Part shown: piece after piece, positions 16,008-25,431 of the stretch | Numbering within the stretch: position 1 is the first letter of the stretch | Layout of the letters: the number at the start of each line of letters is the position of its first letter | Source of the DNA: Variovorax atrisoli 110B | Lineage (GTDB): Bacteria > Pseudomonadota > Gammaproteobacteria > Burkholderiales > Burkholderiaceae_C | Direction: 5' to 3' | Assembly: GCF_000382045.1 (NCBI RefSeq) | Contig: NZ_KB907450.1 | Location: forward strand, 248,001-312,000 | Length of the DNA: 64,000 nucleotides | Notes under the pieces: generated by a model | Database searches by the model: none | Seen by the model: the letters and a program-made list of their open reading frames with translations, nothing else | What the model was told of the DNA's origin: nothing | Translations under genes and position numbers: made by a program

Positions 16008-18314
16008 TCAGTCCCGCGTGAGCACGAAGCGCTTGCGGATGCCGCTCGCGGCCGAAGGCGCCACCCACAGGTCGAATTCGCCAGGCTCCACGATGGGCTT
16101 CATGTCGCGGCCGATGAACGACAGGTCGTCGGCCGTGAGCGTGAACTCGACGACTTCCGACGCACCCGGCGCGATGCTCAGCTTGCGGAACCCCTTGAGC
16201 TCGCGCACCGGCCGCGTGACGCTCGCGGCGCGTTCGCCGATGTAGAGCTGCACCACTTCCTCGGCCTCCCGGGTGCCGGTGTTGGTGACGGTGGCGCGCA
16301 CGCGCAGCGTGCCCGACAGCGGCATGCGCTCGCTGCTCAGTTCCACGTTGTCGTAGCGCACGGGTGCATAGCCGAGGCCGAAGCCGAAGGGGTAGAGCGC
16401 CTCGTTCGTCGCATCGACATAGCGGGTCTTGAAGGCCATGTCGGGTACGTTCTCGGGCGAGGGGCGGCCGGTGCGCTTGTGGCCGTAGTAGTAGGGCACC
16501 TGGCCGGCCGTCTGCGGAAAGCTCACGGGCAGCCGGCCCGAGGGATTGAAGTCGCCGAACACCACGTCGGCGATCGCGTTGCCGGTCTGCACGCCGAGGA
16601 ACCAGGTCACTAGGATGGCGCGCGCATTGCGCACCGCGCCCTTGAGCGCCATCGCGCGGCCGTTGCTCAGCAGCACGACCACCGGCTTGCCGGTGGCGGC
16701 CACTGCCTCGGCCAGGTCCTGCTGCGCCTGCGGCAGGCCGATGTCGCTGCGCGAGCGCGCCTCGCCCGACATCTTCTGGCTTTCGCCGATGGCCAGCAGC
16801 ACCACGTCGGCATCGCGCGCGGCGGCCACCGCCGCTTCGATGCCGCCGGGCAGCGCCGATTCGATGCCAGAGCCGCGCACCACGTTCACCGACGAATTGG
16901 GCCCCAGCGCCGTGCGCAGGCCCTGGTCGATGCCCACCGGCGCCGACTGCCCGGGGAACAGGCTCCAGGCGCCCATCAGGTCGATGGTGCCCTCGGCGAA
17001 GGGGCCGATCAGCGCGATCTTCGTGCCGGCCTTTGGCAGCGGCAGCAGCATGCGCTCGTTCTTCAGCATCACGATGGAGCGGCGTGCGCTCTCGCGGGCC
17101 AGCGAGATGAATTCGGGGTTCTCGGGGCGCTGTGCGGCGGGCAGGCCGTCGAGGCCGCGCATGGGGTCGTCGAACAGGCCCAGCTTCTGCTTGACGCGCA
17201 GCACGCGGCGCACGGCCTGGTCGAGCCGCGACATCGGCACTTCGCCCGAGGCGACGAGATCGGGCAGGTAGCGCATGTACAGGCCGCTCTGCATGCTCAC
17301 GTCGGTGCCCGCCATGAAGGCCTGCTTGGCTGCCTCGCGCGGGTTGGCCGCGTAGCCGTGCTCCACGAGTTCCTCGTCGGCGGTGTAGTCGGAGACCACG
17401 AAGCCGCGGAACTTCCATTCGTCGCGCAGCACGCCTGTGAGCAGCGCGGGGTTGGCGGTGGAGGGCACGCCGCCGATCTCGTTGAAGGCGCTCATCACCG
17501 ACAGCGCGCCCGCGTCCAGTGCCGCGCGGAACGGAGGCAGGTACACCTCGCGCAGCGTGTGCTCGGAGATGTCGCTCGCGTTGTAGTCCAGCCCGCCCTC
17601 GGCCGCGCCGTAGGCCGCGAAGTGCTTGGGCGTGGCCAGCATCGAGTCGGGCCGGGAAAGATCCGGGCCCTGGAAGCCGCGAACCCGCGCGGCCGCGAAC
17701 TGCTTCGCGAGGAAGACGTCCTCGCCCACGCCTTCGAGGCCGCGGCCCCAGCGCGCGTCGCGTGCGATGTCCACCATCGGCGCGAAGGTCCAGCGGAAGC
17801 CGTCGGCCGTGGCTTCCACTGCCGCGGCGCGTGCGGTGCGCTCCGCCAGCGCGGGCTCCCAGCTCGAGGCTTCGGCCAGCGGCATAGGGAACATCGTGCG
17901 AAAGCCATGGATCACGTCGGCGCCGAAGATCAGCGGAATGCCCAGGCGCGATTCCCTGGTCGCGATCTGCTGCAGCCTGCGCTTGCCTTCGAGGCCCGCG
18001 TTGTTGAAAAGGCCCGTGAGACGGCCGGCGCGAACGTCGGCCGTCTCCTGCTGGGCGTTGCGCCAGCCGGCCTGCGGATTGTTGGGCGTGTCGATGTCGG
18101 CGGGCCCGTACAGGCTGAGCTGGCCGGCTTTCTCCTGCACCGTCATGCGGGAGATCAGGGCTTCGATGCGGGCGTCGGCGTCCTGCTGTTGCCGGGACGC
18201 AGCCGTCGTCGCATCGGGGGCGGCCGATGCGGAGGGCAGGAGGAGCGCGAAGGAGAGGAGGGCGCAGGCGGGGGCGAGAGAGCGCGCCGGAAGGCGCGGG
18301 AGTCGGACGTGCAT
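16008..18314 (-). CDS. bglX: Periplasmic beta-glucosidase, glycoside hydrolase family 3 (BglX-like)
   Basis: A 768-residue exported GH3 enzyme. The signal peptide spans residues 1 to about 31. The GH3 N-terminal barrel follows (FGADVIHGFRTMFP, WGRGLEGVGEDVFL, KHFAAYG), with the catalytic nucleophile Asp309 in FVVSDYTADEEL, an arrangement like BglX. The C-terminal GH3 domain (LIGPFAEG, VVLLSNGRAM) and a fibronectin-III-like end (GTREAEEVVQLYIGE) are complete. It should release glucose from beta-glucosides in the periplasm. It is not grouped with sugar transport genes here. Confidence 0.92.
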   Translation of the reverse strand: MHVRLPRLPARSLAPACALLSFALLLPSASAAPDATTAASRQQQDADARIEALISRMTVQEKAGQLSLYGPADIDTPNNPQAGWRNAQQETADVRAGRLTGLFNNAGLEGKRRLQQIATRESRLGIPLIFGADVIHGFRTMFPMPLAEASSWEPALAERTARAAAVEATADGFRWTFAPMVDIARDARWGRGLEGVGEDVFLAKQFAAARVRGFQGPDLSRPDSMLATPKHFAAYGAAEGGLDYNASDISEHTLREVYLPPFRAALDAGALSVMSAFNEIGGVPSTANPALLTGVLRDEWKFRGFVVSDYTADEELVEHGYAANPREAAKQAFMAGTDVSMQSGLYMRYLPDLVASGEVPMSRLDQAVRRVLRVKQKLGLFDDPMRGLDGLPAAQRPENPEFISLARESARRSIVMLKNERMLLPLPKAGTKIALIGPFAEGTIDLMGAWSLFPGQSAPVGIDQGLRTALGPNSSVNVVRGSGIESALPGGIEAAVAAARDADVVLLAIGESQKMSGEARSRSDIGLPQAQQDLAEAVAATGKPVVVLLSNGRAMALKGAVRNARAILVTWFLGVQTGNAIADVVFGDFNPSGRLPVSFPQTAGQVPYYYGHKRTGRPSPENVPDMAFKTRYVDATNEALYPFGFGLGYAPVRYDNVELSSERMPLSGTLRVRATVTNTGTREAEEVVQLYIGERAASVTRPVRELKGFRKLSIAPGASEVVEFTLTADDLSFIGRDMKPIVEPGEFDLWVAPSAASGIRKRFVLTRD

Positions 18315-18399
18315 GGGCTCCTATTCTGCAGATATCGGGAGTCGTCCCAGGACGGTGGGTTTTGGCGCTGGCTGTTGCCTGATGTGACGCTGGCGGCCA

Positions 18400-18552
18400 T
18401 CAGGCATTGATCGGGCGCCAGAGCCGGTTCGCGGCCTGCTGTGACGCGAGCCGTGCGATTTGTGCCGATGGGAGGTTGGAAAGCGGCAGTGCGAGCGCGG
18501 ATGCCAAGGCCTGCAGAGCCTGGCGGCGGGTGGGTGCTTGTGTCTTTGTCAT
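18400..18552 (-). CDS. Short ORF, 50 residues, Tat-signal-like remnant
   Basis: The frame from ATG 18552 encodes 50 residues. The TRRQALQALASALALPL segment looks like a twin-arginine export signal, with only about 25 further residues. No ribosome site stands out. It lies 11 bases after the Tli4-like gene on the same strand and could be the surviving front of a truncated exported protein or a chance ORF. Confidence 0.3.
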   Translation of the reverse strand: MTKTQAPTRRQALQALASALALPLSNLPSAQIARLASQQAANRLWRPINA

Positions 18553-18563
18553 CAGGGGTCGAT

Positions 18564-19517
18564 TCACTTGAGTGCTACCGCACTGGCAGGGGCGCCGGGC
18601 ACAGCCACTCGGAACTTGAGGCCTTCGAGCAGCTTGTCCCATAGGGCGATGGCTTCCTCGTCTTCGAGCGAAGAAGCCGCGGCAGCGCCCACGCGGTCTG
18701 ATGCCACCTTGGTGAACATCGCCGCTTGCAGCAAGGCCGGACGTGCGACGTTGCCGGTTTCACCGATGAACATCCACTCGAAGTCGTGCGATCCATCGGC
18801 TTCGCGAACCAGCGACTCTTCGCCGTCCCAGCCGTGGACTTTCTTCTTTCCCTCGCGCAGCGTCGTCAGCCTGGGATAGCTGCTGCCGGCGTCCCGCTTG
18901 CGGTCGTTGATGAGCTTGAGCAGGCCGTAGCCATTGCTGCCCTTGGTGCTCTGGCTCTGGTTGCTCTGGACGCTGAACACCACGTCGGGCAGCGCCGCCA
19001 TGTGCAGGCCGGCCTGGGACAGAGCCGGGCCTCGATTGCCGTCGACACGGGTGAAGCCGTATTCATGGCAAAGGCCTTCGTCCGTGGGGACCTCGTCGGG
19101 CTCGCGTGCGCGCAGGTTGCCGGCGGTCTCGACGGTATATTGAAGTATGGAGTCCGCAGTTATGTTGTTGCTCTTGGCCGTGGCGTTGCCTCCAACAAAG
19201 ATGTGTGGGCCCACGACGTAGTAAACGTCAAAGCTCTCCAGTCCGTATTTCTTCGCCGATACGCTCTTGAACGAGCGCATGAGCCAAACATCCGGCGCCG
19301 GCCCTTTGCCGAAGTAGGTAATCTCGGCAGTCTTGTCTGCTGACAGTATCTTTGCGCGGTCGGCGGCCATCACTTTCTCGATGTCATTGGCCCGGTTGGG
19401 CAGCGTCGGAAAGTCGCGGCCAAACGCCAGCCTCGAATCGACCGGTGCTGTCAGCACATAGCGCCCGAAGCAAAGTAGCTTGGTGTACTCGAACAGTTTC
19501 TCGATGCGTCGGTTCAT
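18564..19517 (-). CDS. Tli4-like type VI immunity protein
   Basis: A 317-residue protein starting at MNRRIEK (19517). Two features resemble Tle4-cognate immunity (Tli4) proteins: an early CFGRYVLTAP segment (the family usually shows a CxGRYxxDxP-like opening) and a later GLCHEYGFTRVDG block followed by EWMFIGETG. It lies 37 bases after the Tle4-like effector gene, as expected for an immunity partner that protects the producer from its own phospholipase. No signal peptide is evident, so periplasmic location is not shown. Base composition is visibly less GC-rich than the flanking housekeeping genes, consistent with transfer. Confidence 0.65.
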   Translation of the reverse strand: MNRRIEKLFEYTKLLCFGRYVLTAPVDSRLAFGRDFPTLPNRANDIEKVMAADRAKILSADKTAEITYFGKGPAPDVWLMRSFKSVSAKKYGLESFDVYYVVGPHIFVGGNATAKSNNITADSILQYTVETAGNLRAREPDEVPTDEGLCHEYGFTRVDGNRGPALSQAGLHMAALPDVVFSVQSNQSQSTKGSNGYGLLKLINDRKRDAGSSYPRLTTLREGKKKVHGWDGEESLVREADGSHDFEWMFIGETGNVARPALLQAAMFTKVASDRVGAAAASSLEDEEAIALWDKLLEGLKFRVAVPGAPASAVALK

Positions 19518-19554
19518 GCAGGCAATCCTCGTCTTCAGTGGTTGGTAGGTGAGT

Positions 19555-21414
19555 TCAGTTCTTCTCCGACCACCACTGGATGTCGAAGTCGGCGGCGATG
19601 CGCACGATGCCGTAGAGCGTGGCTGCGCTGGCATTGGCGTCGCTGTAGCTGCCCTGGTGGTCGTATCCGGCCTGCACGAACTTGGCTTTCGCGCGCACCT
19701 TGGCGGCGCTGCGTTCCACGGGTACTGTGCCGTCGCTGGGCGTCATCGGCGGTTGGAGCTTGAGCTTGAGAACTTCGCCTCGATCGCCTTTCACGCGCAG
19801 CAAACCCTCGCCGTTGTCTCCCTCGTGTCCGGGCAACAGGGTCCAGGTCAACGGGTCGCCGGCGATGACAGGGTCGCCATTGACCACGCGCCACACCAAG
19901 TCGTTCCAAGCCGGCTGGCCAGGGTCGCTGCCGTAGTGCGCATAAGTGCGTGGATGGAACGTGTCCCGGATAGAGTCCGCAAATCTCATGGCATCTTCAA
20001 TCCGGGTCGTCGTGGCTTCCAGACCTATTTGTTCCGTCGGCTTTCCTCCTTCTTCCTTGGGTTTTCCGGCCTGCCCCGCCGGATCAATCCAATCCGGATT
20101 GATCAACCTCCACCACTTGTCCCGATCGAGCGTGTAGATCTCGCTCACTGCGTCACTACTGGGCCATTTCGCCAGGAACTTGCCGTTGTCGTCCTGCACC
20201 TGCAGCCACTGCGTGCCGTAGGCGGCTGCCGGCAGCAGTTCCAGGCCGCCTTGCGCATTGGCCAGCACGGCCGTCACTTCCTCGCCGTTGTCGCCCAGGA
20301 CGCCCTGCGTGATGCCACCTATCAACCGGGACTTCAGATGCCACCAGGGCTTGTTGCTGCCCTCGAAGCCCGCGCGCATGCGCTTGTATGCGGCGGCCGC
20401 GCCGGTGGTGGGCATCACCCCGTGCACCACGCCCAGAATGCGATGCCTGATGTCGCCGTAGTCCGCATGCATCATCGCCCGCGCCAGGATGCCGCCCATG
20501 CTGTGCGTGACGATGATGACGCCGGGGCAGTCGAAGCCGTTGTGGTTGTAGGTGTCGATCAGCAGCTCGATCTTCTTCGCGAGCTGCTTTCCTTCCTCGC
20601 CGTTGCTCCTGAGCCAGTTGTAGCCGAAGGCGTGCACCGGATACCAGCAGTTGCCGATCCTGCGGATGTCGTCCTCGCTCAGCGGCTGCGCGTCGTGAAC
20701 GCCGAAGCTCGATGGTGACCGTCCGATGAGCGCTTCGGGATTGCTCTTGTCAACCCATGCCGGCGACACGACGAGCTTGTTCTCCTCGCGGCGCAGCATG
20801 TCGTTGAGCAGGCGTTCCATCGACTGCAGGATGCTGCCGTAGGCGTCGAACATCACTTCGCTCCAGCCGCGTGCACGGGCCTTCTGGGCAGCGGTGAAGC
20901 ATTGCCGATTGCTCGCCAGCGGGTGCGTCGGATCGGCCTTGGGATCGGTGATGAGCAGCTTGCTGATGTCGCCAAGGTCATCGGGCACGTTGTCGTGGCG
21001 CTTGTCGGAGCTGATGGTCGTATCGCCCGTGGCATCGAAGCGGCGGCGTTTCTTGCCCTCGATCTTCTCGTCGGTGACGTTGTAGCGGTCGACCTCCACC
21101 TCGTCGGGGTCCAGCCGCATCTGGCGGGCCGCCGCGCTTGCGTTGCGCCGCGAGAACGCATCGCCTTTCTTGTCGGGCCACCAGGCGAGGTTGTCGCTTC
21201 GTTTGAGCAGCTCCTGCCGCTCGCGGGACAGGCGGAGGTTGCTGCCCATGATGCCGGGCAGGAACACGATCGGGATCAGCTTGCCCGGGGGCACGCGCAC
21301 GCGGACCTTTCTCCTGTCGTCGAGCGGCGTCGTCACGGCGGTGACCTCCGCGAAGCCGTCCAGGCCCAGGCTGAAGTCCAGCCAGATGTCCTCTTCTTCT
21401 CCCTGCACTGCCAT
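19555..21414 (-). CDS. Tle4-like alpha/beta-hydrolase effector (type VI lipase)
   Basis: A 619-residue hydrolase. IVFLPGIMGSNL near residues 50-61 is the oxyanion-side motif of LCAT/lipase-like folds, and VTHSMGG carries the nucleophile Ser305 (motif THSMG). The length, the cargo position behind vgrG and the adjacent Tli4-like gene point to a Tle4-type phospholipase delivered into neighbouring cells. The chosen ATG at 21414 overlaps the vgrG stop codon by one base (TGATG) and has a GGGAG site; a start seven codons upstream is possible. No Tap/DUF4123 adaptor gene is present between vgrG and this gene. Confidence 0.75.
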   Translation of the reverse strand: MAVQGEEEDIWLDFSLGLDGFAEVTAVTTPLDDRRKVRVRVPPGKLIPIVFLPGIMGSNLRLSRERQELLKRSDNLAWWPDKKGDAFSRRNASAAARQMRLDPDEVEVDRYNVTDEKIEGKKRRRFDATGDTTISSDKRHDNVPDDLGDISKLLITDPKADPTHPLASNRQCFTAAQKARARGWSEVMFDAYGSILQSMERLLNDMLRREENKLVVSPAWVDKSNPEALIGRSPSSFGVHDAQPLSEDDIRRIGNCWYPVHAFGYNWLRSNGEEGKQLAKKIELLIDTYNHNGFDCPGVIIVTHSMGGILARAMMHADYGDIRHRILGVVHGVMPTTGAAAAYKRMRAGFEGSNKPWWHLKSRLIGGITQGVLGDNGEEVTAVLANAQGGLELLPAAAYGTQWLQVQDDNGKFLAKWPSSDAVSEIYTLDRDKWWRLINPDWIDPAGQAGKPKEEGGKPTEQIGLEATTTRIEDAMRFADSIRDTFHPRTYAHYGSDPGQPAWNDLVWRVVNGDPVIAGDPLTWTLLPGHEGDNGEGLLRVKGDRGEVLKLKLQPPMTPSDGTVPVERSAAKVRAKAKFVQAGYDHQGSYSDANASAATLYGIVRIAADFDIQWWSEKN

Positions 21415-24005
21415 CAGGAGACACTCCCGAGCCATGCAACCTTGTACGACTCGGGGCCGTCAGAGCGCTGCTGCCGCGTGGTGCCGTCGTTGCTGGTGAC
21501 GTCGCCAACGGGTGCTTCCTGCGCAAGTGTCCTGCCCGAAGGGGCGGGCGTTGCCGCGCCTTCGCTGTCACGCATCAGCTCGAACAGCTGCCTTGCCGCA
21601 GGCGTGTCCTCCTCGTCGATGTGATGAAACAGCACCTCCTGGTCGAACCGCGTCTGCACATCCCGGTTCATCTTGTCAGGCGTGCGGCTGTCGGGCCCGA
21701 TGAAGCTGTGCTTCGCCGCGTGCGCCCGCCATGCTCCGCGCGTGCCATGCACGATCCCCGAGGCGTTCCAGCAGGTGTAGCTCGCCCCGCCGTTGATGAC
21801 GACTTCTTCCGCTGCAGCGATCGTGATCCGGTTGGCCTCCTGGCGGATGTTCATCTTCGCGAGCACGCTGATGCTGTTCTTCAGCGCCGCGATGTCGATG
21901 TCGGCGTTGCCCGCCACCAGCTTCATGCCGGCCTTGTAGGCGAACATGCGCACGGCGTTCTTTGCCGAGACCAGAAAGCTCTTCGCAGTGGCCACGCTGG
22001 TGTGCCCGCCGCTGGTCAGTGCGTTGTGTCCTGCGCTCGCGAAGTGGCTGGAGCCCTGCGCCGTGGCCTGGATGCCGCAGGGGCTCGCGAGCGTGAGGTG
22101 CGGCCGGCTGAACTCGAGGAATTCGCCCTGCGCGGCGTGGTTGCCCTTGCCCTGGATCGCGTCGTTCTGCAGCTTGAGTTCGGCGGCGACCTCGTTCTGG
22201 TCACCGCTTTCGTGCGCCTTGGCATCCAGCGCGAGCTGCGACATGCCTTCGTGCACCTCGCGTGCCTGCGTGAGCCGCGCAACGGTCTCGCCCATGTCGG
22301 TGATGTGCGCCCGTGCGTTCGGCCGCGGTTCAGTGCTCACCAGCAGGCCGCTGGCGGCGCGCAGTGCCCCGTGCCCATCGGTGCGCAGCTCGAAGCCCTG
22401 GCCGCGGTCGTCCTTGCGGCCCGTGGTGTCCTCGATGCGGCCTATGTGTCCGAGGCTGAGGCTGCTGCACTGGTGGTCGCTCTTGAGCTGGGCCTGCACC
22501 TTGCCCGGGCTGTCGTCGAGTGCCAGGTGGTTTCCGCGCAGGCTGGCTCCGAATTCGCGGCTTCGGATGCCTGTCAGGTGCGTCTGGGCGGGCAGCTTCC
22601 ACGCCGGCATCTCGTCGGCGTTGTGGAAGCGCCCGACGACGATGGGATGGTCGGGGTTGCCGTTGAGGAAATCGACGACCACTTCCTGGCCGATGCGGGG
22701 CAGGGCGGCAGTGCCGAACCGGGCCCCGGCCCACCCGTGAGACACGCGCAGCCAGCAGGAGGAGTTCTCGTCTCTGCCGCCCAGGCGGTCCCACTGGAAT
22801 TGCACCTTGACGCGGCCGTACTGGTCGGTCCAGATCTCGTCGCTGGCGGGGCCGACCACCACAGCAGTCTGCGGGCCGCCGGTGCGGGGCCTGCGCGTCG
22901 TGCGCGGAGGTCGCCAGGCGAAGCTGGTGGGCTGCGCATCGAAGGCGAAGCGCTGGATGGAGCTGCCCGACGTGGCGGCCGTGCCTTCGGTGGCGCGCAG
23001 GTTCTCCTGCAGGTGATAGGCCACGCCCAGCACGAGGTACTGGCGGTTCTGGTCGTCGCGAGGATGGCCGGCCAGCCGCAGCGTGTGGCCTGGTGCCAGC
23101 GAACGCAGGTTGGAACGGCCGCTGACAAGACTGCGTGCGCTCAGCTGCTCTTCATTGCGGATGCGCGCGTAAGTGTCGCCGTCGCCGTTCAGCAGATAGT
23201 GGCCGGGCCATTCGAACACCTCATGGTCGTCGTGATCGTGGCCCGGCGGCATCTGGCGCTGGCTCCGCAGGTCAGCCTTGGGCCTCTCGAAGTCGTAGTC
23301 GTCGGTGCAGTGGTGGCCGGAGCGCAGGTCTTCGGCCATCTCCCATGCGTAGATGCGTTCGGCCGGTTCTTCGCCGCCGGTCATGCCGGACTGCTCGTGC
23401 GGGTGGTAGCGCACTGTCTCGCCGCCGGGCAGCGGGCCGTGCGAAAGGGCGATGTCGTCCGCGAACACCAGCACATGCTGCGAGGTCTCGTGGCGAAACC
23501 AGTAATGGATGCCCTCGTGCTCGCACAGACGCGAGACGAAGTCGAAGTCGCTCTCGCCGTACTGCACGCAGTAGTTCCACACCCGGTAGCTGCGCGTGAG
23601 CTTCTGCTCGAAGGGATGCCCGTAGCGGCCGAGTACTTCGGCGACGATCTCGGGAACGCTGCGGTCCTGGAAGATCCTGTAGTCGTGGCGCCTGGTCGCG
23701 AGCCACAGCCAGGGGCGCAGCCTCATCGCGTAGAAGCTCTGCCGCGCATCCTCCCGAGCGAGGCCGAAGCGGGTGACGATGCCGGCGAGATGGCGCGTAC
23801 CGCCGTGCTCGGTCTGCAGCGACACCGTTGCCGTCTTGCCCAGGAGCGCCTTGGGCTCGATGGCGTTGCTGCGGCCGAGCAGGTCGACATCGAAGGCGTA
23901 GGCTTGGCTCAGCGCCTCACGGCCGACCAGCCGATGGAATTGCAGCGCCTCGCCGACGGGCGTGGCAATGGTGACGCGACGGCCAGCCAGGATGGGCTTG
24001 GTCAC
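21414..24005 (-). CDS. vgrG: Type VI secretion spike protein VgrG
   Basis: An 863-residue VgrG. The gp27-like base (SYRVWNYCVQYGESDFDFVSR) is followed by a gp5-like OB fold (SHGWAGARFGTAALPRIGQE, NPDHPIVVGRFHN). A DUF2345 beta-helix region and a polar C-terminal extension of roughly 100 residues may fit the cargo. It trimerises to form the tip of the injection apparatus and carries effectors. No structural tss genes are in the window, so this is an orphan vgrG module that relies on a T6SS encoded elsewhere. It is translationally coupled to the Tle4-like gene. Confidence 0.93.
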   Translation of the reverse strand: MTKPILAGRRVTIATPVGEALQFHRLVGREALSQAYAFDVDLLGRSNAIEPKALLGKTATVSLQTEHGGTRHLAGIVTRFGLAREDARQSFYAMRLRPWLWLATRRHDYRIFQDRSVPEIVAEVLGRYGHPFEQKLTRSYRVWNYCVQYGESDFDFVSRLCEHEGIHYWFRHETSQHVLVFADDIALSHGPLPGGETVRYHPHEQSGMTGGEEPAERIYAWEMAEDLRSGHHCTDDYDFERPKADLRSQRQMPPGHDHDDHEVFEWPGHYLLNGDGDTYARIRNEEQLSARSLVSGRSNLRSLAPGHTLRLAGHPRDDQNRQYLVLGVAYHLQENLRATEGTAATSGSSIQRFAFDAQPTSFAWRPPRTTRRPRTGGPQTAVVVGPASDEIWTDQYGRVKVQFQWDRLGGRDENSSCWLRVSHGWAGARFGTAALPRIGQEVVVDFLNGNPDHPIVVGRFHNADEMPAWKLPAQTHLTGIRSREFGASLRGNHLALDDSPGKVQAQLKSDHQCSSLSLGHIGRIEDTTGRKDDRGQGFELRTDGHGALRAASGLLVSTEPRPNARAHITDMGETVARLTQAREVHEGMSQLALDAKAHESGDQNEVAAELKLQNDAIQGKGNHAAQGEFLEFSRPHLTLASPCGIQATAQGSSHFASAGHNALTSGGHTSVATAKSFLVSAKNAVRMFAYKAGMKLVAGNADIDIAALKNSISVLAKMNIRQEANRITIAAAEEVVINGGASYTCWNASGIVHGTRGAWRAHAAKHSFIGPDSRTPDKMNRDVQTRFDQEVLFHHIDEEDTPAARQLFELMRDSEGAATPAPSGRTLAQEAPVGDVTSNDGTTRQQRSDGPESYKVAWLGSVS

Positions 24006-24204
24006 GGGATCCTCCCTGAATAGTCGATCGCTCGACCGAAATTAGTTTTTTCGGATTATTCGAGCGCGCGATTCGAGGAGGGTGACCAGTCGCTGAAAGC
24101 CAGCCGGTGCGTGAATAAATTCTCAGAGAAAGCGCGTTGGCAGGCCAGTTAAATTCTGAAGGGAATAATTTCAGGATGCCTCCGCGCCACCGGAGATCCA
24201 GCGA

Positions 24205-25431
24205 TCAATCCGCGCCCAGCTGCAATCGGCTGGGCAGCCTCTTCTCGATCGCGAACTTCAGCAGCGCCGCCGAGCGGAAGATGCCGTGCGCGAACTTGCC
24301 GTAGGGCAGCGTGAGAAAGAGCGCCATCACCACGCCCAGGTGCACCGCCAGCAGCAGCGCCATGAAGCGCGTGTCGCGCCACGCCAGCAGCGCGAGGCCG
24401 GTAAGGCTGGTGAGCAGCAGCAGGGCGATGAAGCCGCGGTCCATCGGGCGCTGTGCCGTGTCGCCATGCGCCGGGTCGCGCCGCAGGTTCAGCCACAGCA
24501 GGCCCGCGGGGCCGATCAGCAGCCCGAGGCCGCCGGCAGTGCCCAGCAGCACCGGCAGGCTGGTCAAGGCATAGGGAGCATGCAGGTCGAGCAGGTAGTG
24601 GTAGAGCGTCGCCACGCAGGTCGATGCGAAGCACAGCATGAAGCCGTAGAAGGTGAAGTGGTGGAAGCGCCTGCGCCACAGGGTGAAGCGGTCGTCCTCG
24701 TTGTTGCAGCCTTCGCCGTGGCCGCCGTCGAGGTACTTCAGGCGCAGCGCGTCGTGCGCGGCCTCGACGCTGGCGCCGCCGCGCACGCCCGGCAGGTCTG
24801 GCGCGTTCTGCGGATCGTTCGCCGGAGACACCTCGCGCCAGAAGCGGCGCACGCCCATCGCCAGCGCGAGCATCACGAAGAGGAACACCGCGCCGAACAC
24901 CAGCGCGAGCAGGTTGTGGGGAAAGATCGCGTAGAAGTTGCCCGCCATCGGCTCGTGCATCAGCGAGCCCGACATCGCCACGGCCAGCACCAGGAAGAGG
25001 GCGAGCCCGCCCGCCAGTGCCAGTGCGACCGTGAGGCCGGCCCTGCGGTACAGCGCCCCCATCGCGGGCGGCCAGGCGTAGTCGTGGTACGTCTGCATGC
25101 GCACCCGCGCCATGGCCTGCGGCACGTTCACCGCGAACTCGTGCGGCGGCGCGTACTGGCAGGCGTGCAGGCAGGCGCCGCAGTTGTGGCAGAGGTTGGC
25201 GAGGTAGTGGGTGTCGGCCTTGTTGCCGAAGTCCAGCCGGCGCGTCATGGCCGGGAACACGGCGCAGAAGCCTTCGCAGTAGCGGCAGGCGTTGCAGATC
25301 TGCAGGATGCGCGCGACTTCCTCTTCGCCGGCGGTCAGCGGCAGCGCGGGGGCGATGGGAATCACGCGCCGTGATGGCATGCCCTGGGCATCCGCTTGTG
25401 CGCGCGCGACGAGATCAGTGAGCTGCTGCAA
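24205..25431 (-). CDS. tcuB: Tricarballylate utilisation protein TcuB
   Basis: A 408-residue membrane iron-sulfur protein. Two cysteine clusters near the N-terminus ([11 protein letters not shown] and [12 protein letters not shown]) can ligate iron-sulfur centres, followed by about six hydrophobic helices with several histidines. TcuB reoxidises the flavin of TcuA and passes electrons to the quinone pool. Its start overlaps the end of tcuA by 17 bases. Length fits characterised TcuB (CitB-type) proteins. Confidence 0.92.
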   Translation of the reverse strand: MQQLTDLVARAQADAQGMPSRRVIPIAPALPLTAGEEEVARILQICNACRYCEGFCAVFPAMTRRLDFGNKADTHYLANLCHNCGACLHACQYAPPHEFAVNVPQAMARVRMQTYHDYAWPPAMGALYRRAGLTVALALAGGLALFLVLAVAMSGSLMHEPMAGNFYAIFPHNLLALVFGAVFLFVMLALAMGVRRFWREVSPANDPQNAPDLPGVRGGASVEAAHDALRLKYLDGGHGEGCNNEDDRFTLWRRRFHHFTFYGFMLCFASTCVATLYHYLLDLHAPYALTSLPVLLGTAGGLGLLIGPAGLLWLNLRRDPAHGDTAQRPMDRGFIALLLLTSLTGLALLAWRDTRFMALLLAVHLGVVMALFLTLPYGKFAHGIFRSAALLKFAIEKRLPSRLQLGAD

